Below are positions 1 to 10,278 of a DNA stretch of 64,000 nucleotides, in pieces. Numbering within the stretch: position 1 is the first letter of the stretch; every line of letters begins with the position of its first letter. Under the pieces are notes generated by a model. The model searched no databases, was not told the origin of the DNA, and saw nothing but the letters and a program-made list of their open reading frames with translations. Made by a program: the position numbers and the translations under genes. Origin of the DNA: JAAOIF01 sp965206195 (lineage in GTDB: Bacteria; Pseudomonadota; Gammaproteobacteria; PS1; Pseudothioglobaceae); NCBI GenBank assembly GCA_965206195.1, contig CBDBIZ010000011.1, positions 806,001 through 870,000 on the forward strand, written 5' to 3'.

Positions 1-216
1 GTGTTGCAAGCCTCGGCACTAAACTATGAACCCCATGTGTTGGCACACTATTTACGCGAATTGGCAGGCGATTTTCACAGTTATTACAACAACAGCGAGT
101 TTTTGGTAGAGGATGTTAAGTTACGAAATTCAAGGCTGCTGTTAATCAGAGCAGTTAAGCAAATTTTATCAAATGGACTCAAACTATTAGGTGTGTCCAG
201 CCCTGAAAAAATGTGA
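1..216 (+). CDS. argS: Arginyl-tRNA synthetase, C-terminal end (partial)
   Basis: Last 71 residues of a protein that begins before the window. The tail resembles the tRNA-binding end of class I arginyl-tRNA synthetase: a helical segment with HVLAHYLRELAGDFHSYYN and a terminus close to LLGVSSPEKM, which is typical of ArgS. ArgS charges tRNA-Arg with arginine in the cytosol. The stop codon overlaps the start of the next gene by 4 bases, so the two are probably translated from one message. The true start and the catalytic motifs lie outside the window. Confidence 0.85.
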   Translation: MLQASALNYEPHVLAHYLRELAGDFHSYYNNSEFLVEDVKLRNSRLLLIRAVKQILSNGLKLLGVSSPEKM

Positions 217-3200
217 GCGACCAAAAACAACGAGAAAAAGCCCTAGACATTACCCAGTCCTACATTGTACAAGCACCTGCGGGCTCAGGCAAAACAGAGC
301 TATTGATGCAGCGCTATTTGAAGTTGTTATTAGTATGTGATCAGCCAGAAAATGTGATGGCCATGACGTTTACCAACAAGGCGGTAAATGAGTTGTCTGA
401 ACGGGTTTTGTCTGCACTCAAGTCAACTCAAAATCCGCCGCCAGTGGAGGCACATAAACAGACCACTTACGGCCTTGCAAAGCAAGTGATGAAACGTTCA
501 AATCAGCAAGATTGGCAACTTTTACAAAACCCCAAGCGTTTAAAAATTTCTACTATCGATGGTTTGTCGAGTTTGATTGTCAGCCGTTATCCAAGCGATT
601 GTCAGCTGGTGCCATACCAAGTGATGGCAGAAAAGTGGGAGAGAGACAAGGCTTATAAACACGCCGCCATGCAAACGTTATTACTGATTGATGACAAGCA
701 ACACGGCAAGGAGATTGCAGATTTATTGTTGTATTTAGACAATCATGTAGAGAGGTTTTATCGTTTAATCATGCAGATGTTAGCCAAGCGCGACCAATGG
801 CTAACGCGCTTGTATCGTGATAATGTGTTAAATGCTGGTATTTTGCAGCACAGTGCTAGGCAGATTGTAGAACAACATTTGCAGCAGCTACAACAGCTTG
901 CCAAACCTTATTTAGACACATCGTTTTTTGCGTTAATGTCATCCAGTACCGAGCAGACATACGCCCAAGTTGATGTTTTGCCCAGCATTCAAGCGACTGA
1001 TTTAGGTAAGTGGCAAGCGGTTCAATCTTTGTGCTTAACTAAAGACGGTTCTTGGCGCAAAAGTTTGAATAAAAACAATGGTTTCCACACACAGCTGAAG
1101 ACACAAAAAAACGCATTGATTGAGATAATACAAGGTTTATCTGAGTGTGAACCATTGCAAATTGCATTACAACAGTTAACGCAATTGCCTGATGTGGATT
1201 TTTCTCAGGCCCAAGTGGACATGCTAACAACTATTGCTGAGGTATTAAAGTTGTGTGTGGCACAGCTGAATGTTTATTTTGAGCAACAACAGGCACATGA
1301 TTTTATTCAGGTGGCACTGAATGCCAATCAAATATTAGACACGCAAACGCACGTAAGAGACATTGCTTTGTGTTTGGATTATCAGATCCAACATTTGCTG
1401 GTTGATGAGTTTCAAGACACATCGACTGCCCAATTTAATACCATTGAGCGATTGATTGACCATTGGCAGCTGGGCGATGGCAAAACGCTATTTTTGGTGG
1501 GAGATCCAATGCAATCGATTTACCGATTTAGAGAGTCTCAGGTAGGATTATTTTTGCGTGTTAAGGCAGCTGGCATTGCCAACATCAAACCCACTGCTTT
1601 AGTACTCAGCACCAATTTCCGTTCTTCACAAAGTATTGTTGCGGGCAATAACCAATTTTTCCAGCACATATTCCCCACCAATGAAGACATTTACCAAGGT
1701 GCAATCCCTTATGCACCTTCAAAGGCGGCATCAGCAGTTATTAACAATCAAGCCATTGCTTTCCACCCCTTTACTAACGGACAGCAACAGGCAGAGGCAC
1801 AATCGGTGCTTGAGATTGTGCAAACGGCATTGGCAAACAGCCCTAAAGATGAGATTGCCGTATTGGTGCGTAATCGCTCGCATTTAGCAGTGATTGCCCC
1901 GTTGCTAAAACAGCATAATATTACCTTTGAATCGCTCAAAACGACCCTGCTCAAAAACCATTTATTGGTGCGTGATTTATTGTCGCTGACCAAGGCTTTA
2001 TTGCATTTGGGCGACAAGCTGGCATGGCTGAGCGTACTCAGAGCGCCTTGGTGCGGACTAATACTGAACGATTTATTGTTGCTTGCTGAAAGTGAAACAG
2101 CCATTATTTACCAACAGCTGGCTGATGAAACCGTATTAAGCCAGCTGAGTGAGGATGGGCAAAGTCGTGCCCGCCATCTGCATCGTTGTTTGCAAGATTC
2201 AATCAATAATCAAGCACGGTTTACGTTTGTGGAATTACTGACCCATGCGTTTAACCAACTCACTATGGGACAAACACTGCCCAGTGAAGATATCTTGGCA
2301 AAAACCCAATTCTTGCAAATTATTAATCATTGTGAACAGCAACAACTGTTGAATATTGACAGCATTGAGAAAGCCTTGAATGAGCTGTATGCACCGAGTG
2401 AAAACGCACCAGTGAAACTGATGACCATTCATCAGTCCAAGGGCTTGGAATTTGACACCGTGATACTCCCAGGTTTGGGCAGAGTCCCGCGTCATGATGA
2501 TGTGCCGATGATTTACATGAAAACTTTTGCCAATCAAGCTTTATTGTTAGCGCCGATTAAATCGGCAACACAGGCTGAGCAGAGCAATACCTATCGTTAT
2601 TTAAAATTTGTGGAATCCAAGCAAAATCAGTTTGAAACCATGCGCTTATTGTACGTCGCCATGACCCGTGCCAAAAAACAATTGCACCTACTCGGTGCGG
2701 TTAATGGCTCGGGTCGAGCAGCGAAAAACAGCTTATTGGCGTTGTTGATGCCGTTTTATCAAAATACCTTTGGGCAATCACCCGTATCTGATGTGCCAGT
2801 TATTGAAAACCAGCCAATAGCCCCCCCATTACAACGCTTTAAAAACTTGCAAACGCCGCACAACAAATTTGCTGGACAAACAGAAACAGTGGCATACCAG
2901 CAAAATGCTGAACGCTTATTTAAAAGTGCGGTAGGTACCTTGGTACATCAATATTTTGAATACGGCTTACTGAATCCAAGCCGAAGCAACATTAACGCAC
3001 GCCTGATTGAAATAGGAACACCGCCAAGCACACTTGAACATTGGCGTAACTTTGTTTTGAAGCTGTTGAACAATGCCAAATACGATACTCAATTTAATTG
3101 GCTATTTAAGCACAGGGCATCAACTCTAACCGAAGTTGAATTCATCAGTGATGGACGCAGCATTATGATTGACCGCTTATTTATTGATAACGATGTATTG

Positions 3201-3419
3201 TGGATTATTGACTTTAAAACTGCCGAGCCAGCACAGAGTGAGTCGCTTGCACAATTTATCAGCAGACAACAAACACAGCATGCCGAACAATTATTATTTT
3301 ATAAAAGTGTGTTGGCAGATATTTATCCCAACAACATTCAATGTGCCTTGTATTGTCCTGCAGTGTGCCAGTTGATTGAAATACAACCTTTTGCAACAAC
3401 CTCAATAAGCGAATACTAA
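213..3419 (+). CDS. addA: AddA/RecB-type ATP-dependent helicase-nuclease
   Basis: A 1068-residue UvrD-superfamily helicase with a C-terminal nuclease, the layout of AddA (double-strand break repair, processing DNA ends for RecA). Visible motifs: Walker A APAGSGKTE at about 21-29, Walker B DEFQDT at about 398, motif III-like GDPMQSIYRFRES, motif V-like TIHQSKGLEFD, motif VI-like LYVAMTRAKK, and a PD-(D/E)XK nuclease signature around WIIDFKTAEP at about 1000 followed by QLLFYK. The GTG start overlaps the argS stop by 4 bases. No AddB partner is seen next to it. A diverged, truncated second copy of its last 40% lies at 12672-14028. RecB is the main alternative name. Confidence 0.85.
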   Translation: MSDQKQREKALDITQSYIVQAPAGSGKTELLMQRYLKLLLVCDQPENVMAMTFTNKAVNELSERVLSALKSTQNPPPVEAHKQTTYGLAKQVMKRSNQQDWQLLQNPKRLKISTIDGLSSLIVSRYPSDCQLVPYQVMAEKWERDKAYKHAAMQTLLLIDDKQHGKEIADLLLYLDNHVERFYRLIMQMLAKRDQWLTRLYRDNVLNAGILQHSARQIVEQHLQQLQQLAKPYLDTSFFALMSSSTEQTYAQVDVLPSIQATDLGKWQAVQSLCLTKDGSWRKSLNKNNGFHTQLKTQKNALIEIIQGLSECEPLQIALQQLTQLPDVDFSQAQVDMLTTIAEVLKLCVAQLNVYFEQQQAHDFIQVALNANQILDTQTHVRDIALCLDYQIQHLLVDEFQDTSTAQFNTIERLIDHWQLGDGKTLFLVGDPMQSIYRFRESQVGLFLRVKAAGIANIKPTALVLSTNFRSSQSIVAGNNQFFQHIFPTNEDIYQGAIPYAPSKAASAVINNQAIAFHPFTNGQQQAEAQSVLEIVQTALANSPKDEIAVLVRNRSHLAVIAPLLKQHNITFESLKTTLLKNHLLVRDLLSLTKALLHLGDKLAWLSVLRAPWCGLILNDLLLLAESETAIIYQQLADETVLSQLSEDGQSRARHLHRCLQDSINNQARFTFVELLTHAFNQLTMGQTLPSEDILAKTQFLQIINHCEQQQLLNIDSIEKALNELYAPSENAPVKLMTIHQSKGLEFDTVILPGLGRVPRHDDVPMIYMKTFANQALLLAPIKSATQAEQSNTYRYLKFVESKQNQFETMRLLYVAMTRAKKQLHLLGAVNGSGRAAKNSLLALLMPFYQNTFGQSPVSDVPVIENQPIAPPLQRFKNLQTPHNKFAGQTETVAYQQNAERLFKSAVGTLVHQYFEYGLLNPSRSNINARLIEIGTPPSTLEHWRNFVLKLLNNAKYDTQFNWLFKHRASTLTEVEFISDGRSIMIDRLFIDNDVLWIIDFKTAEPAQSESLAQFISRQQTQHAEQLLFYKSVLADIYPNNIQCALYCPAVCQLIEIQPFATTSISEY

Positions 3420-3527
3420 ACAATACAGAAACCAGTCTAAATTATTTACAAAACATCCATTGATTATTCTTATTGAGGCTGTGTTTTAGCAATTATCGCA
3501 GGTGTTTTTTTAAGGTATCTTTTATAA

Positions 3528-4572
3528 TTATAATTGCAACTTAGTCACCAATTGCAATAGCTGCTTGCAGTTATGGGTATGGGTTTTGGCAAAGATAATT
3601 TGCAAATGACTTTTCACTGTCTCAGGCGAAACGTTCATTTTCTGGGCAATAATTTTTTGATTGTCCGCCTCCACCAGATGCGATAAAACCTCGGATTGTT
3701 TGTTGCTAAGTTTAAACAAATGCTGATAAAGGCTTTGATTGTTTGCAACATTGTTGGCATCTTTAATCAGCACCGTTGTGCCATTTTGGCTGGAAAATCC
3801 TTGGTCTTGATTGGGCACAAAATACAGTGTCAACGGTTTTGCCAAAGAGTTGTTGCCATACAAAGTCAGCGTGGTTAACGTGTTATTCTTTAATATTTTT
3901 TGTAATTTCTCATTTTCTAAACCATTTTTTTGGCAACTAAAAATAAGCCTTTTTGGCTAAGAATATTGGCGTTATGAAGCAACCTATCAGCATAATGATT
4001 GGCATAACTCACCATATTTTGGCTGTCTAAAGTCACCACCCGATTGGCAGTTGTTCTAAGCTGTGCTTCAGGCTATTATGAGATTGCTGGAATAAGGAAA
4101 ATTGTTGTTTGATTTTAAGGATGTTTTTTGATATGTGGGGCAATAACTTGCAATTTATCTATCTCATTTTGCCTGACCTCATAACCACTACCGCCATGTA
4201 TAAATGAACAAAATGAAGGCGCACCAAATGTGCTGGACATGTGAAAGCCAAAGATATGCTCGGCTTGTCACGGCTTAGAAAAGTCGTTATAAACCTCACT
4301 GCTGAGTAATTGTTTTTAACTATAAAAATCATTGGCATCAAAAACATCCTCAGGAACATTGGGATTACAGATGGCTAGCACTCTAAAATCATTCGGTAAA
4401 AAATCATTCAGATAGATGTCCAATCCTTTTTTTGGGGCTAGAGAATTATTGGCACTGTAGAGAAAATCACCCTCAGGAGAACCAATATGAATATGCATAA
4501 CATAATAATCCAACAAGACAGTCAGTTGATCCATTTTTTGGGTAAATGCCGCCTCATCAAACAACTTTCATA
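3528..4572 (-). pseudogene. LuxR-family regulator with PAS-like region, broken
   Basis: Only the last 111 codons are an open frame; they hold a LuxR-type helix-turn-helix (LSNKQSEVLSHLVEADNQ, then KMNVSPETVKSHLQIIF). Reading upstream on the same strand, homologous-looking protein continues across several lesions: a stop near 4316, another near 4276, a shift near 4107-4120 and two more shifts near 4050 and 3920. The pieces include a sensor-like segment (LDYYVMHIHIGSPEGDF) and a linker with LEQLPIGVVTLDSQNMVSYAN, which resembles a PAS-like input domain. The whole is a former regulator of roughly 340 residues. The C-terminal piece could in principle still be made, but no good start or ribosome site is evident. 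Confidence 0.7.
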
Positions 4573-4614
4573 CAAGGACAAGACAACTTTCTCAATTTTT
4601 TTTATCAACCTTAT

Positions 4615-4893
4615 TCATTGGCTATCCTCTCCTCTGCCACTGTGTAACAAACTTATTTTATGATCAAATTGTTCCATTAACTCGATAAAAGGCATGCTTA
4701 GTGCCAAACATATTTGATAAATTTCCACCACATCTAAAATCCGCTCGCCGTTTTCGTATTTACTCACAAAGGACTGTGGTTTATTGAGTTTTTTTGCCAA
4801 TGTATTTTGAGTTATATTTTGCTGTTTTCTGATTTGTTTAAGTAGGCTGGTTAGTAGAATTCTTTGCTGTTGATACGGACTTCTTTTGCTCAT
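4615..4893 (-). CDS. XRE-family helix-turn-helix regulator
   Basis: A 92-residue protein made almost entirely of a Cro/CI-type DNA-binding domain: LLKQIRKQQNITQNTLAKKL followed by PQSFVSKYENGERILDVVE, the recognition helix pattern of the XRE family, at about residues 17-70. It probably represses transcription as a dimer. The start is the ATG at 4893; no Shine-Dalgarno sequence is visible just upstream. Two perfect 15-bp inverted repeats lie immediately before it and point to autoregulation and to control of the divergent surface-protein genes at 5059. It is intact, unlike the LuxR remnant beside it. Confidence 0.8.
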   Translation of the reverse strand: MSKRSPYQQQRILLTSLLKQIRKQQNITQNTLAKKLNKPQSFVSKYENGERILDVVEIYQICLALSMPFIELMEQFDHKISLLHSGRGEDSQ

Positions 4894-4901
4894 GGCAAAA
4901 T

Positions 4902-4952
4902 ATTCTACTTTAGAATAAAAAATATCCTATATTAGGATTATTTATGTATAAT
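4902..4952. promoter_or_regulatory. Two tandem palindromic operators and a -10 box
   Basis: ATTCTACTTTAGAAT at 4902-4916 and ATCCTATATTAGGAT at 4924-4938 are both perfect inverted repeats with 6-base arms and a 3-base centre, sharing the pattern ATYCTA-N3-TAGRAT. Their centres are 22 bp apart, two helical turns, so two dimers could bind the same face. TATAAT at 4947-4952 on the plus strand is a good -10 box for the gene at 5059, and the second operator would cover its -35 position. The first starts 8 bp from the XRE start codon. Binding by the XRE protein is inferred. Confidence 0.65.
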
Positions 4953-5058
4953 TTTTCAAAAATACCCCCAAAAAAAAGGGGATGTTTAAGTATCAAAATT
5001 TACTAAATAATGTTGTTTAATTATTGGTTAGTTTAAAAATCAGGGGGGAATTTAGCCC

Positions 5059-8000
5059 ATGCTTACTCACACTAAACTCAAATTATTATTAGTTGTGTTA
5101 TTTGCTTTTATATTAAGTGCCTGTGGTGGGGGCGACGGTGCTAACGACAATCAGGGAATCACTAGAGTTTTATTTGACGCCCCAGTTAATGGTGTTAGTT
5201 ATACTTGTGATAATGGTGCTAGTGCAGGTCTTACTCAAAATGGGGGTGAGTTCATCTGTCAAGCCGCTCCAGCGACTTTTAGTATTGGCACTTTAGAATT
5301 AGGCACAGTTAATACTTTTGCTGATGATAATCGGGTGTTTCCACAAGACCTTGCTGGTACCACGCGCGATGATTTCACTGGCAAGGCTGTTTTAATCGCT
5401 CGATTGTTACAATCGTTAGATACAAATGATGATGCCGATATTATTAGTATTCCGCAGGGTATTTTTGCTGAAACTGGTTTGAGTATTGACAATGAGAATG
5501 ATTTGGCTGGTTTAGTAGCGACAGTCCAAAGTGCAACACTTATTCCTGCAGACCAAGCCATTTCAAACTTGCGTGGCAATATGTATAGTGTTATTATCAA
5601 TGTGGCAAATGCCAACCCCAGTGGGGCAATTAACACCCCAGTCACCCTGACTTTTTCTGGTGCTATGGTGATTAACAACCAAGGTGCTCGTATCAATCAA
5701 ATGACCTTAGCCAGTGGTGATACAAAAACGGTGAGTGTTTTCCTAATTGACGAGCCAAGTGCTAACAATCAAGAATTACGCATTATTACCCAAGCTAACG
5801 GCTTTTCAGACAGTGGCGGTGTGGCGTTATTAGAGACGGACGAAGCACTGTATGAAGTCAATATAAATTTAACCAGCACTAGCGATGGACAAGCCGCCGC
5901 TGGGGTGATGGTTAGCAATATGGATGTCAATAATAATGTAGCCGATACTGGTATAGTCAGTGAAGCAATCGTTGTCAGCAACCAAGCAGCAAGTTCAACC
6001 TTGCGAGTCACTATTCCAGCAAACACTATGCTAACTGATGCAGTTGGCAACCCTGTTAGTGCAACCAATCTACGAGTAACCAACTTTAACCCCACCGAGC
6101 AACAAGCCTTAGATGCCTACCCGGGCGGCTTGGATGTGATGGCACAAGTGGATGGGCTGGTGATGAATGGACAGACACAAACAGGTGAGGCGCAAATCAG
6201 CTTTAAATCTGCTGCTTTTGCAGCGATTACTCTACAGGATGATAACGGCAATAAAGTGCGTAACTTTAGCCAGCCAGTTGAAGTGGCAATGCAGTTTCCA
6301 ATCGGCACTACTGATGGTGAAGGCGTTGTTGTCAGAATTGATGATGAAGTGCCGATTTGGAGTTATGATGAGGATACTGGCAGATGGACCTATGAGGCGC
6401 AAGGCATAGTAACTGACCGAAATACCTCAGACGATTTATATGATGTGGTTTATTCAGTAACCCATTTGTCTTATTATAATTTGGATTGGTTTATTACTGG
6501 AAGTTGTGATTTTACAATATTTAATTTTCGAGACGCCTTGGATGGTATAGATTACACACCTTATAACACGACTCTTCTAGTCGATGGTATAGCAGATGCA
6601 AATCGTTGGAGTAGAGAAGACAGGCGTGCATTTGTGTTAATTCAAAACGCACCTCCTTTTTCAGGCTCTTTAGATGTTTTACAAAGAAATGCAGACGGTA
6701 GCGATGGTGCACCAGTATTGGCAGCACCTGTTACTTTTAGTAACTTGTGTGCTCCAACAAACAGAGACATCGTTATTCGTCTGGCAGAGCGTGATGTTGA
6801 TGCGGGTGCTGATAGAACCATTAGCAGTGATGTTGGCTCAAGTATCACAGCGCAAGTTGCCACTTATGACTCTGCTTGTAATAGTACTATTACTTACGAT
6901 TCCAGCAACCCAGCAGTGGCGACTAATCCTAATACCAGCACGATTACGATTGCTGGGGCAGGCACCACAACTATTACTGCCAGTGCTGCTGAGACTAATC
7001 AATGTGAAGCGAGTAGTGACAGTTATTTATTAACGCTTAATCTCAATCCAGTGCTAAATGCTTCGGTAACTGCCACCGTGGATGAAGATAATTCTGCTAC
7101 TTTTGCTGTGAGTGTTAATGCTAGCGATACTGTAGGTGATAACCTTACTTGGTCGCTATTGACAGCGGCTGGCAATGGCTTAGCAAGCGTTAGCGGCTCA
7201 GGCACTGCGCCGACTATTACTTATGCACCTAATTCTAATTATAGTGGTACGGACAGTTTCACAGCTCAGGTAGCAGACGGTAACGGTGGCAGTGCTCAAA
7301 TTGTTATCAATGTTACTGTAGCTGCGATTAACGATACCCCAACCTTTACTTCAAGTCCACTCACCACAGCGACTGAAGACAGTGCTTATAGTTACACTGC
7401 TACTGCCACAGATGTGGACGGTGATAATCTAACCTTTAGTGCAACCACAATACCCAGTTGGTTGAGTTTGAATGGTGCAATACTCTCAGGCACGCCAACT
7501 AATGAGAATGTTGGCACGCATAGTGTTACCCTTAGTGTCGTCGATGATGGCTCGCCAAATCTCAGTGCACAGCAGACCTTTATCATTACCGTTGCTAATA
7601 CCAATGACGCCCCAGTGATTGCACAAGGCGATAATGTGAGTGTGAATATGAGTGAAGATGGCTCACCTACTGCTTTTATTGCACCAACTCTTACTGCCAG
7701 CGATGTTGATGTTGGTGCTGTCCTAAATTGGTCTTTGGCATCTGTAGCCAGTAATGGCAACGCAAGCGTTAGCGGCACTGGCACTACGCCGACTATTACT
7801 TACGCACCCAGCTTGAATGACAATGGCACAGACAGTTTTGTGGTTCAAGTAACAGACAATGACGGTGCAATTGATACCATTGTGATAGATATTACTATTG
7901 CAGCAGTGAATGATGCGCCAACAATTAACGGAAACAGTTTAATTACAACAGCAACGACTGGCACACTTTATACAGCATTTAGCCAACTGCCGATTGCCAG

Positions 8001-8265
8001 TGATGTAGATGGCGACACGCTAACTTTTAGTATTCAAAATACACCATCTTGGGCAAATTTTGACAGCACTACTGGGCAGTTATCAGGCACGCCAGCCCAG
8101 GCGGATGTTGGTGACTTTGGTAATATCATCATCAGCGTTCGTGACCGCGATAGTGGCGGTCTTAGCACCTCATTACCTGCCTTTAGCATTACCGTAAGTG
8201 ACATCCCACCAACAGGTGCGCTGTGGAATCAATTTAATTGGAACGATGGGGATACATGGCAATGA
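5059..8265 (+). CDS. Large cadherin/Ig-like repeat surface lipoprotein
   Basis: A 1068-residue predicted lipoprotein. The signal peptide ends in the lipobox LSAC with Cys22 as the lipidated residue, followed by GGGDG. The second half contains tandem beta-sandwich repeats (bacterial cadherin-like, He_PIG and VCBS-like): repeated blocks such as SGTDSFTAQVADGNGG, NDAPVI, TATDVDGDNLTF and LSGTPTNENVGTHSVTLSV. Asp-rich linkers suggest calcium binding. A GGGGGG ribosome site precedes the ATG. The protein is probably outer-membrane anchored and exposed, perhaps an adhesin; this role is inferred. It ends 56 bp before the beta-helix protein gene and is probably co-transcribed with it. Confidence 0.7.
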   Translation: MLTHTKLKLLLVVLFAFILSACGGGDGANDNQGITRVLFDAPVNGVSYTCDNGASAGLTQNGGEFICQAAPATFSIGTLELGTVNTFADDNRVFPQDLAGTTRDDFTGKAVLIARLLQSLDTNDDADIISIPQGIFAETGLSIDNENDLAGLVATVQSATLIPADQAISNLRGNMYSVIINVANANPSGAINTPVTLTFSGAMVINNQGARINQMTLASGDTKTVSVFLIDEPSANNQELRIITQANGFSDSGGVALLETDEALYEVNINLTSTSDGQAAAGVMVSNMDVNNNVADTGIVSEAIVVSNQAASSTLRVTIPANTMLTDAVGNPVSATNLRVTNFNPTEQQALDAYPGGLDVMAQVDGLVMNGQTQTGEAQISFKSAAFAAITLQDDNGNKVRNFSQPVEVAMQFPIGTTDGEGVVVRIDDEVPIWSYDEDTGRWTYEAQGIVTDRNTSDDLYDVVYSVTHLSYYNLDWFITGSCDFTIFNFRDALDGIDYTPYNTTLLVDGIADANRWSREDRRAFVLIQNAPPFSGSLDVLQRNADGSDGAPVLAAPVTFSNLCAPTNRDIVIRLAERDVDAGADRTISSDVGSSITAQVATYDSACNSTITYDSSNPAVATNPNTSTITIAGAGTTTITASAAETNQCEASSDSYLLTLNLNPVLNASVTATVDEDNSATFAVSVNASDTVGDNLTWSLLTAAGNGLASVSGSGTAPTITYAPNSNYSGTDSFTAQVADGNGGSAQIVINVTVAAINDTPTFTSSPLTTATEDSAYSYTATATDVDGDNLTFSATTIPSWLSLNGAILSGTPTNENVGTHSVTLSVVDDGSPNLSAQQTFIITVANTNDAPVIAQGDNVSVNMSEDGSPTAFIAPTLTASDVDVGAVLNWSLASVASNGNASVSGTGTTPTITYAPSLNDNGTDSFVVQVTDNDGAIDTIVIDITIAAVNDAPTINGNSLITTATTGTLYTAFSQLPIASDVDGDTLTFSIQNTPSWANFDSTTGQLSGTPAQADVGDFGNIIISVRDRDSGGLSTSLPAFSITVSDIPPTGALWNQFNWNDGDTWQ

Positions 8266-8321
8266 CAAATAAAACACCAATACAAAGCAAAACATTTAAT
8301 TTAACTTTAAGGAGAATCACC

Positions 8322-10241
8322 ATGAAACAATCAATCAAAACCAGTGCTTTGATAGTATTTACACTATTACTGAACAATACCAGCTGGGCAAGTAGCGTAA
8401 CCATTACCGATACTTTTATAGCCAACACAGCAGCAACTGCTGGCTCAGTCAATACAAAGTTTGAAGAAACGGGAGTAGCAATCAATGATAACGATAGCCG
8501 TATTATTACCAATGTTGCAGACATAGGAACCAACACAGCCAATATTCAAACCAATGCCAATAATATTAGCAGTAATGATACTGATATTACCAATTTGCAA
8601 ACCTTAGCGACTGATAATGCAACTGCAATTACTGCGGCTCAAACCACGGCTGATAATGCCCAAGGCTCTGCTACAGCAAACGCCAGTGCAATTAGTGTTT
8701 TACAAGGCTCTGCAACGGCAACAACAACTAGTATTGATACTAACACCAGCAGTATCAGCACCAACGCTTCAGGTATTACTAGCAATACAAATCGTATTAC
8801 AGTCTTAGAAAACGCTAGTAACACGGGCGGATCTAGCACAATAGTTGTTAACAGCACCGCGGATAATCCACTCATTATAGTGGATTGTGCCAGTGGCGAC
8901 TCCCTACAAGCGGCAATTGAAACCGCGCCACTGCATGGCAGGGTAGAAATTACTATTAGTGGTGATTGTAATGATGATATTTACCTGCGTAGGGATGGCA
9001 TTGTGATTCAAGGTAATCCTAGTGACGGCGAAGATAGCATCACTGGCAATGCCACAGGTTTTAGTAGTGCGGCGAGTGAGGGTTATCAATACAATGGTAG
9101 CGTGACAAATCCAGTGGGTTTAGTGCAAAGACAGGCTAATACAGTCAGTGGCTTGTTTGGTGCATTTGAAGCTAGAAACAGACGTTTTGTGTTGAAAGAT
9201 TTAACTATTAATGCAGGCTTAAATGCACATGCTATTAGAGTGGGTGAACACAGTAGAATCCGTTTAATCAATGTGGTTTTAAACGGACACAATTATGGCA
9301 TGCGTATGTTTGATAATTCCGTGGCAAGATTATCAAATACCACGGTGAATACTGATGGCGCGTCTGGTATTAATTCTGACGGCACGTCTAATTGTAATAA
9401 CCCATTTTGTGGCTCAGGTATTTTTGCCTCGGTTAATTCCAGCGTGATTTTAAAATCAGGCAATACTTTGAATGCCGCTGCTAATGCTGCTGAGAGTGGT
9501 TATGGCTTGGCAGCAATCAATGGAGTTGGTATAGCACTTAGAGGAGCAAATAACAATATTGAATCGCTTAGTATCGTTAGCTCTGACTTTGAGCAAACTC
9601 GCTTTGAACAAGGGGGTGCTAGCAATCAAATTACTGGTGATTTACACGTGTGCCATAACTCATCTTTTATTGCACAACAAATTACACTTGGCAATAATAG
9701 TAGCCCAAGTGAAATCGAAGTTTGTGCGCAATCTACCATGCTATTGGAACCTCGTAGTGTCAATGCCATTAGCGTTACCACAAGCGAGATTGATATTAAT
9801 GCCGCCTCAATTTTTATCGTATCAGAGGGAGAAGACACCACGTTTTTCCCAGTTGCCTTTACTAGCCTGAATGGCAGTAATATTTTCATAGAGGTTGATG
9901 TTCAATCAAGTTTTGTGAATGAAAACGGTGGCAGTATACCGGCTGATTTTGAGGTTTCTGATAATAGTCATCTGTCTTTAGATAACGATACTGAAATTGC
10001 TGGTAATGTTGAAATGTATCGAAGCAGTTCGTTTTTTAGTGAGGGGGGTTCTAACATTAATGATAATTTAACCATTAGTGGTTTTAGCACTTATGAGGCT
10101 GTTGAACATGGCACCTTAGTTACCCCGGGTAGCATCAATCAATCCGTCTTAGGCACAGTTACTTGTGGTAATGCTGAAGCATTTGAATATGAAGGTAATA
10201 GCACTAGTGCCAAAAATGACCTTTGTAGCAACACTGATTAA
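8322..10241 (+). CDS. Secreted coiled-coil and beta-helix protein
   Basis: A 639-residue protein with a signal peptide (cleavage near SWA-SS, residue 23). The start at 8322 is chosen because AAGGAGAATCACC precedes it and the signal peptide begins there; the open frame extends farther upstream. Residues about 45-165 are a Thr/Asn/Ile-rich heptad-like stretch (IQTNANNISSNDTDITNLQT) like stalks of tail fibres or trimeric adhesins. Residues about 195-600 contain short hydrophobic repeats typical of a right-handed parallel beta-helix (FVLKDLTINAGLNAHAIRV, RLINVVLNGHNYGM). The C-terminus ends in NDLCSNTD. It is probably a surface or secreted structural protein; function unknown. A C-terminal remnant of a relative lies at 29116-29202. 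Confidence 0.65.
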   Translation: MKQSIKTSALIVFTLLLNNTSWASSVTITDTFIANTAATAGSVNTKFEETGVAINDNDSRIITNVADIGTNTANIQTNANNISSNDTDITNLQTLATDNATAITAAQTTADNAQGSATANASAISVLQGSATATTTSIDTNTSSISTNASGITSNTNRITVLENASNTGGSSTIVVNSTADNPLIIVDCASGDSLQAAIETAPLHGRVEITISGDCNDDIYLRRDGIVIQGNPSDGEDSITGNATGFSSAASEGYQYNGSVTNPVGLVQRQANTVSGLFGAFEARNRRFVLKDLTINAGLNAHAIRVGEHSRIRLINVVLNGHNYGMRMFDNSVARLSNTTVNTDGASGINSDGTSNCNNPFCGSGIFASVNSSVILKSGNTLNAAANAAESGYGLAAINGVGIALRGANNNIESLSIVSSDFEQTRFEQGGASNQITGDLHVCHNSSFIAQQITLGNNSSPSEIEVCAQSTMLLEPRSVNAISVTTSEIDINAASIFIVSEGEDTTFFPVAFTSLNGSNIFIEVDVQSSFVNENGGSIPADFEVSDNSHLSLDNDTEIAGNVEMYRSSSFFSEGGSNINDNLTISGFSTYEAVEHGTLVTPGSINQSVLGTVTCGNAEAFEYEGNSTSAKNDLCSNTD

Positions 10242-10278
10242 ATGTTAGAGGCCTTGCCTCTAAATTATTGGTCTAACC

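Noticed and set aside
4965..4981. CCCCC-A8-GGGG stretch as a terminator or operator
   Set aside because: The arms are only four bases and it lies within the leader of the lipoprotein gene; too short to support a call.
6521..6727. Short frames opposite the surface lipoprotein
   Set aside because: Shadows of the Thr/Asn/Ser-rich coding strand without ribosome sites.
8460..8830. Low-complexity Thr/Asn stretch as a possible phage tail-fibre gene from a prophage
   Set aside because: No other phage genes are nearby and the protein has a signal peptide, so a surface protein is the simpler reading.
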